Source: Chryseobacterium sp. KLBC 52
Lineage (GTDB): Bacteria > Bacteroidota > Bacteroidia > Flavobacteriales > Weeksellaceae
Assembly: GCF_003347605.1 (NCBI RefSeq)
Contig: NZ_QDFZ01000025.1
Span: forward strand, 769 to 64,243
Length of the DNA: 63,475 nt
Reading direction: 5' to 3'
The notes under the pieces were generated by a model that was given only the letters and a program-made list of their open reading frames with translations, searched no databases and was not told the DNA's origin. Every line of letters starts with the position of its first letter. The first letter of the stretch is position 1. Below, in pieces: positions 61,821-63,475 of this stretch. The position numbers and the translations under genes are program-made.

Positions 61821-63475
61821 ATGAAAAAATTGATAATACCAATAGGAGCGTTGCTCTTATCCAATATAACTTATGCCCAGCTTTCCACGATTTCAAGCAA
61901 TGAAAACTATATTCAGACCAAAACGTATCTGGATTATAATGGTACCACAGCTACAAAATCCTCAGAATCTGTACAGTATTTTGACGGACTGGGAAGGGCA
62001 AAACAGATTGTTAACATAGCTGCATCACCACTGGGACGGGATGTGGTTACTCATATTGAATATGACGCGTTCGGAAGACAGGTCAAAGATTATCTTCCTG
62101 TTCCCCAACTTTCCACAAGCAATGGAAACTATTATTCAGGACCTTTGGGTGTTTATCCTACAACCTACGGTAATGAAAAGATCTATTCTGAAAAAGTTTT
62201 GGAAAGCTCACCATTGGATCGGATTCTGGAGCAGAAACAGGTAGGTAATGACTGGAACGGAAAATCTGTAAAGTTTAGCTATGACACCAACGGATTTAAT
62301 GAAGTCTATCAGTTTACCACGAGCACAAGCTGGGTAGATGGAGCTACAAAAAGTGTAGTGAGCTTATCGCCTGCCACCATTTATGCCCCCAACCAATTGT
62401 ATAAAAACTCTGTCAAAGATGAGGATGATAATGAAACCATAGAGTTTAAAAACGGTAGAGGACAGGTTGTATTAGTAAGAAAAGTCATGAGCCCTGCAGA
62501 ACATGTGGATACCTATTATGTTTATAATGAATATGATCAGCTGGCTTTTGTTATTCCTCCTCTGGCTGTTCATAAGTCTATTACGGATGATCTACTCAAT
62601 ACCTTATGCTATCAGTACCGTTATGACGGCAGGGGAAGACTTGTGGAAAAAAAGCTTCCCGGCAAAGGCTGGGAGTTTATGGTATATGATAAAGCCGACA
62701 GGCTGATGCTTAGCCAGGATGCCAATATGAAAGGATCTGGAAAATGGCTGATGACCAAGTATGACCAGTGGGGAAGAGTTGCCTATACAGGCATATTCAG
62801 TTCAAATGACAGTAGGGCGACAATACAGGATCAGATCAAGGATTTGGTTATTTATGATGCGCGCCATTCTACAGGTTTTGTAAGGAATGGAATCAATATT
62901 TATTATACCGCTGTCTATTTTACCCCTGAAAGTATTTTGTCGGTTAATTATTACGACTCTTATCCTGCCTACAGTTTTAATCCGGCATTTCCTTCAACAA
63001 TTCAGGGAGAACCAGTATTGACAGACACTCATACAGCTGATGGAAGAAGTACCAAAGGACTACCTGTAATGAGTTTTGTAAAGAATATTGAGGATGACAA
63101 CTGGACCAGGAATTATACCTATTATGATCAGAAAGGAAGAGCTATTGGCAGTCATTCTGTGAATCATTTGGGAGGCTATACCCGCACAGAATCCAAACTT
63201 GATTTTGCAGGAATCACGAAACAGACTGTAACAAGGCATAAGAGACTGAGTACGGATACCGAAAGGGTCATCACAGAAACCTTTGATTATGACAGTCAGA
63301 ACCGCTTGGTTACCCATAAACATAAGATTGATAATAATGCTGAAGAAATCCTGGCTCAGAATACCTATAATGAAATTTCCCAGGTTACGAATAAAAAAGT
63401 AGGAGGAGTTACGGCTTCTTCTCCGCTTCAGCAGATAGATTACCAATATAATATCCGTGGGTGGCTGACCCAGAT
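61821..63475 (+). CDS. RHS repeat protein with DUF6443-like N-terminus (3' end outside window)
   Basis: The frame opens at ATG 61821 (signal peptide MKKLIIPIGALLLSNITYAQ) and stays open to the last base, giving 551 residues with no stop. The text ENYIQTKTYLDYNG, SVQYFDGLGRAKQIVNIAASP and VTHIEYDAFGRQVKDYLPVP is the DUF6443 opening. YD/RHS units follow (YDGRGRLVEKKLPGKGWEFM, YDQWGRVAYTG, YDSQNRLVTHKH, YQYNIRGWLTQ). Such genes usually end in an RHS core and a variable toxin-like tip with an immunity gene after it, which would lie beyond the window. It is the third gene of the T9SS/RHS module. Confidence 0.88.
   Translation, partial: MKKLIIPIGALLLSNITYAQLSTISSNENYIQTKTYLDYNGTTATKSSESVQYFDGLGRAKQIVNIAASPLGRDVVTHIEYDAFGRQVKDYLPVPQLSTSNGNYYSGPLGVYPTTYGNEKIYSEKVLESSPLDRILEQKQVGNDWNGKSVKFSYDTNGFNEVYQFTTSTSWVDGATKSVVSLSPATIYAPNQLYKNSVKDEDDNETIEFKNGRGQVVLVRKVMSPAEHVDTYYVYNEYDQLAFVIPPLAVHKSITDDLLNTLCYQYRYDGRGRLVEKKLPGKGWEFMVYDKADRLMLSQDANMKGSGKWLMTKYDQWGRVAYTGIFSSNDSRATIQDQIKDLVIYDARHSTGFVRNGINIYYTAVYFTPESILSVNYYDSYPAYSFNPAFPSTIQGEPVLTDTHTADGRSTKGLPVMSFVKNIEDDNWTRNYTYYDQKGRAIGSHSVNHLGGYTRTESKLDFAGITKQTVTRHKRLSTDTERVITETFDYDSQNRLVTHKHKIDNNAEEILAQNTYNEISQVTNKKVGGVTASSPLQQIDYQYNIRGWLTQ

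Noticed and set aside
1..63475. CRISPR array
   Set aside because: No run of regularly spaced direct repeats of 25-40 bp was found; the repeats seen are palindromic or irregularly scattered.

Overview
The window reads as chromosome of a Flavobacteriia member, most probably Chryseobacterium or a close relative. The DNA is AT-rich. Promoter-like sites follow the Bacteroidota pattern TAnnTTTG with an upstream TTTG or TTG, and Shine-Dalgarno sites are not obvious. Gene content is typical of the phylum: SusC/SusD, type IX secretion (T9SS) C-terminal signals, DUF2490, DUF4197, DUF493, DUF721, a bacterial alpha-2-macroglobulin and many signal peptides ending in AQ. The genus is an inference from overall resemblance, not from a marker gene.

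Layout. Positions 1-5631 hold a four-gene operon (pilin/coat-like subunit cut by the window edge, PapD-like chaperone, large usher-like outer-membrane protein, multi-domain tip-like protein). I read it as a chaperone-usher-type surface fibre system and rate it the most interesting locus. A decayed IS5-type transposase (about 5830-6240) separates it from a histidine kinase/response regulator pair. Positions 8039-9902 carry a divergent DapB-like reductase and an AraC regulator. Next come tRNA-Arg(ACG), an ABC-type binding lipoprotein, mtgA and a PF10136 membrane protein. Positions 14084-16599 (minus strand) hold a GG-leader cysteine-rich peptide, DUF721, recF and a UbiA-like membrane protein. 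A 1978-aa alpha-2-macroglobulin and an ecotin follow, giving two protease inhibitors side by side.

After a repeat-rich gap come a TolC/HlyD/ABC-2 permease efflux operon (23977-27635) and a run of small housekeeping or stress-type genes (27939-30703: DUF1569, two VOC proteins, SRPBCC, membrane protein). Then follow a T9SS cargo protein, a four-gene cluster of small protein, 7-TM protein, histidine kinase and NarL regulator (31937-34406), DUF1398, DUF2490, a bestrophin and a CPA1 antiporter. A 164-bp MITE-like element with perfect 20-bp inverted ends precedes AHSA1/GNAT/VOC genes and two tandem glutaminyl-peptide cyclotransferase lipoproteins. A deoxynucleoside kinase, an ArsC-like protein and small minus-strand genes close this part.

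Positions 46477-55470 form a polysaccharide utilisation locus: SusC, SusD, GH144-type glucanase, an esterase-like alpha/beta hydrolase and a GH3 beta-glucosidase. The GH144 plus GH3 pairing points to beta-1,2-glucan. Two tandem small secreted proteins follow, and the window ends in a three-gene T9SS/RHS module whose last gene runs off the edge.

Several interspersed repeat families are visible (GGCTTTAGCC with AATAGGAACGG, a TTCGGGAT/ATTCGGG family, an AACCTGATAGG palindrome). One copy of the TTCGGGAT family sits in frame inside a coding sequence at 57451-57555. No CRISPR array, rRNA or intact insertion sequence was seen.
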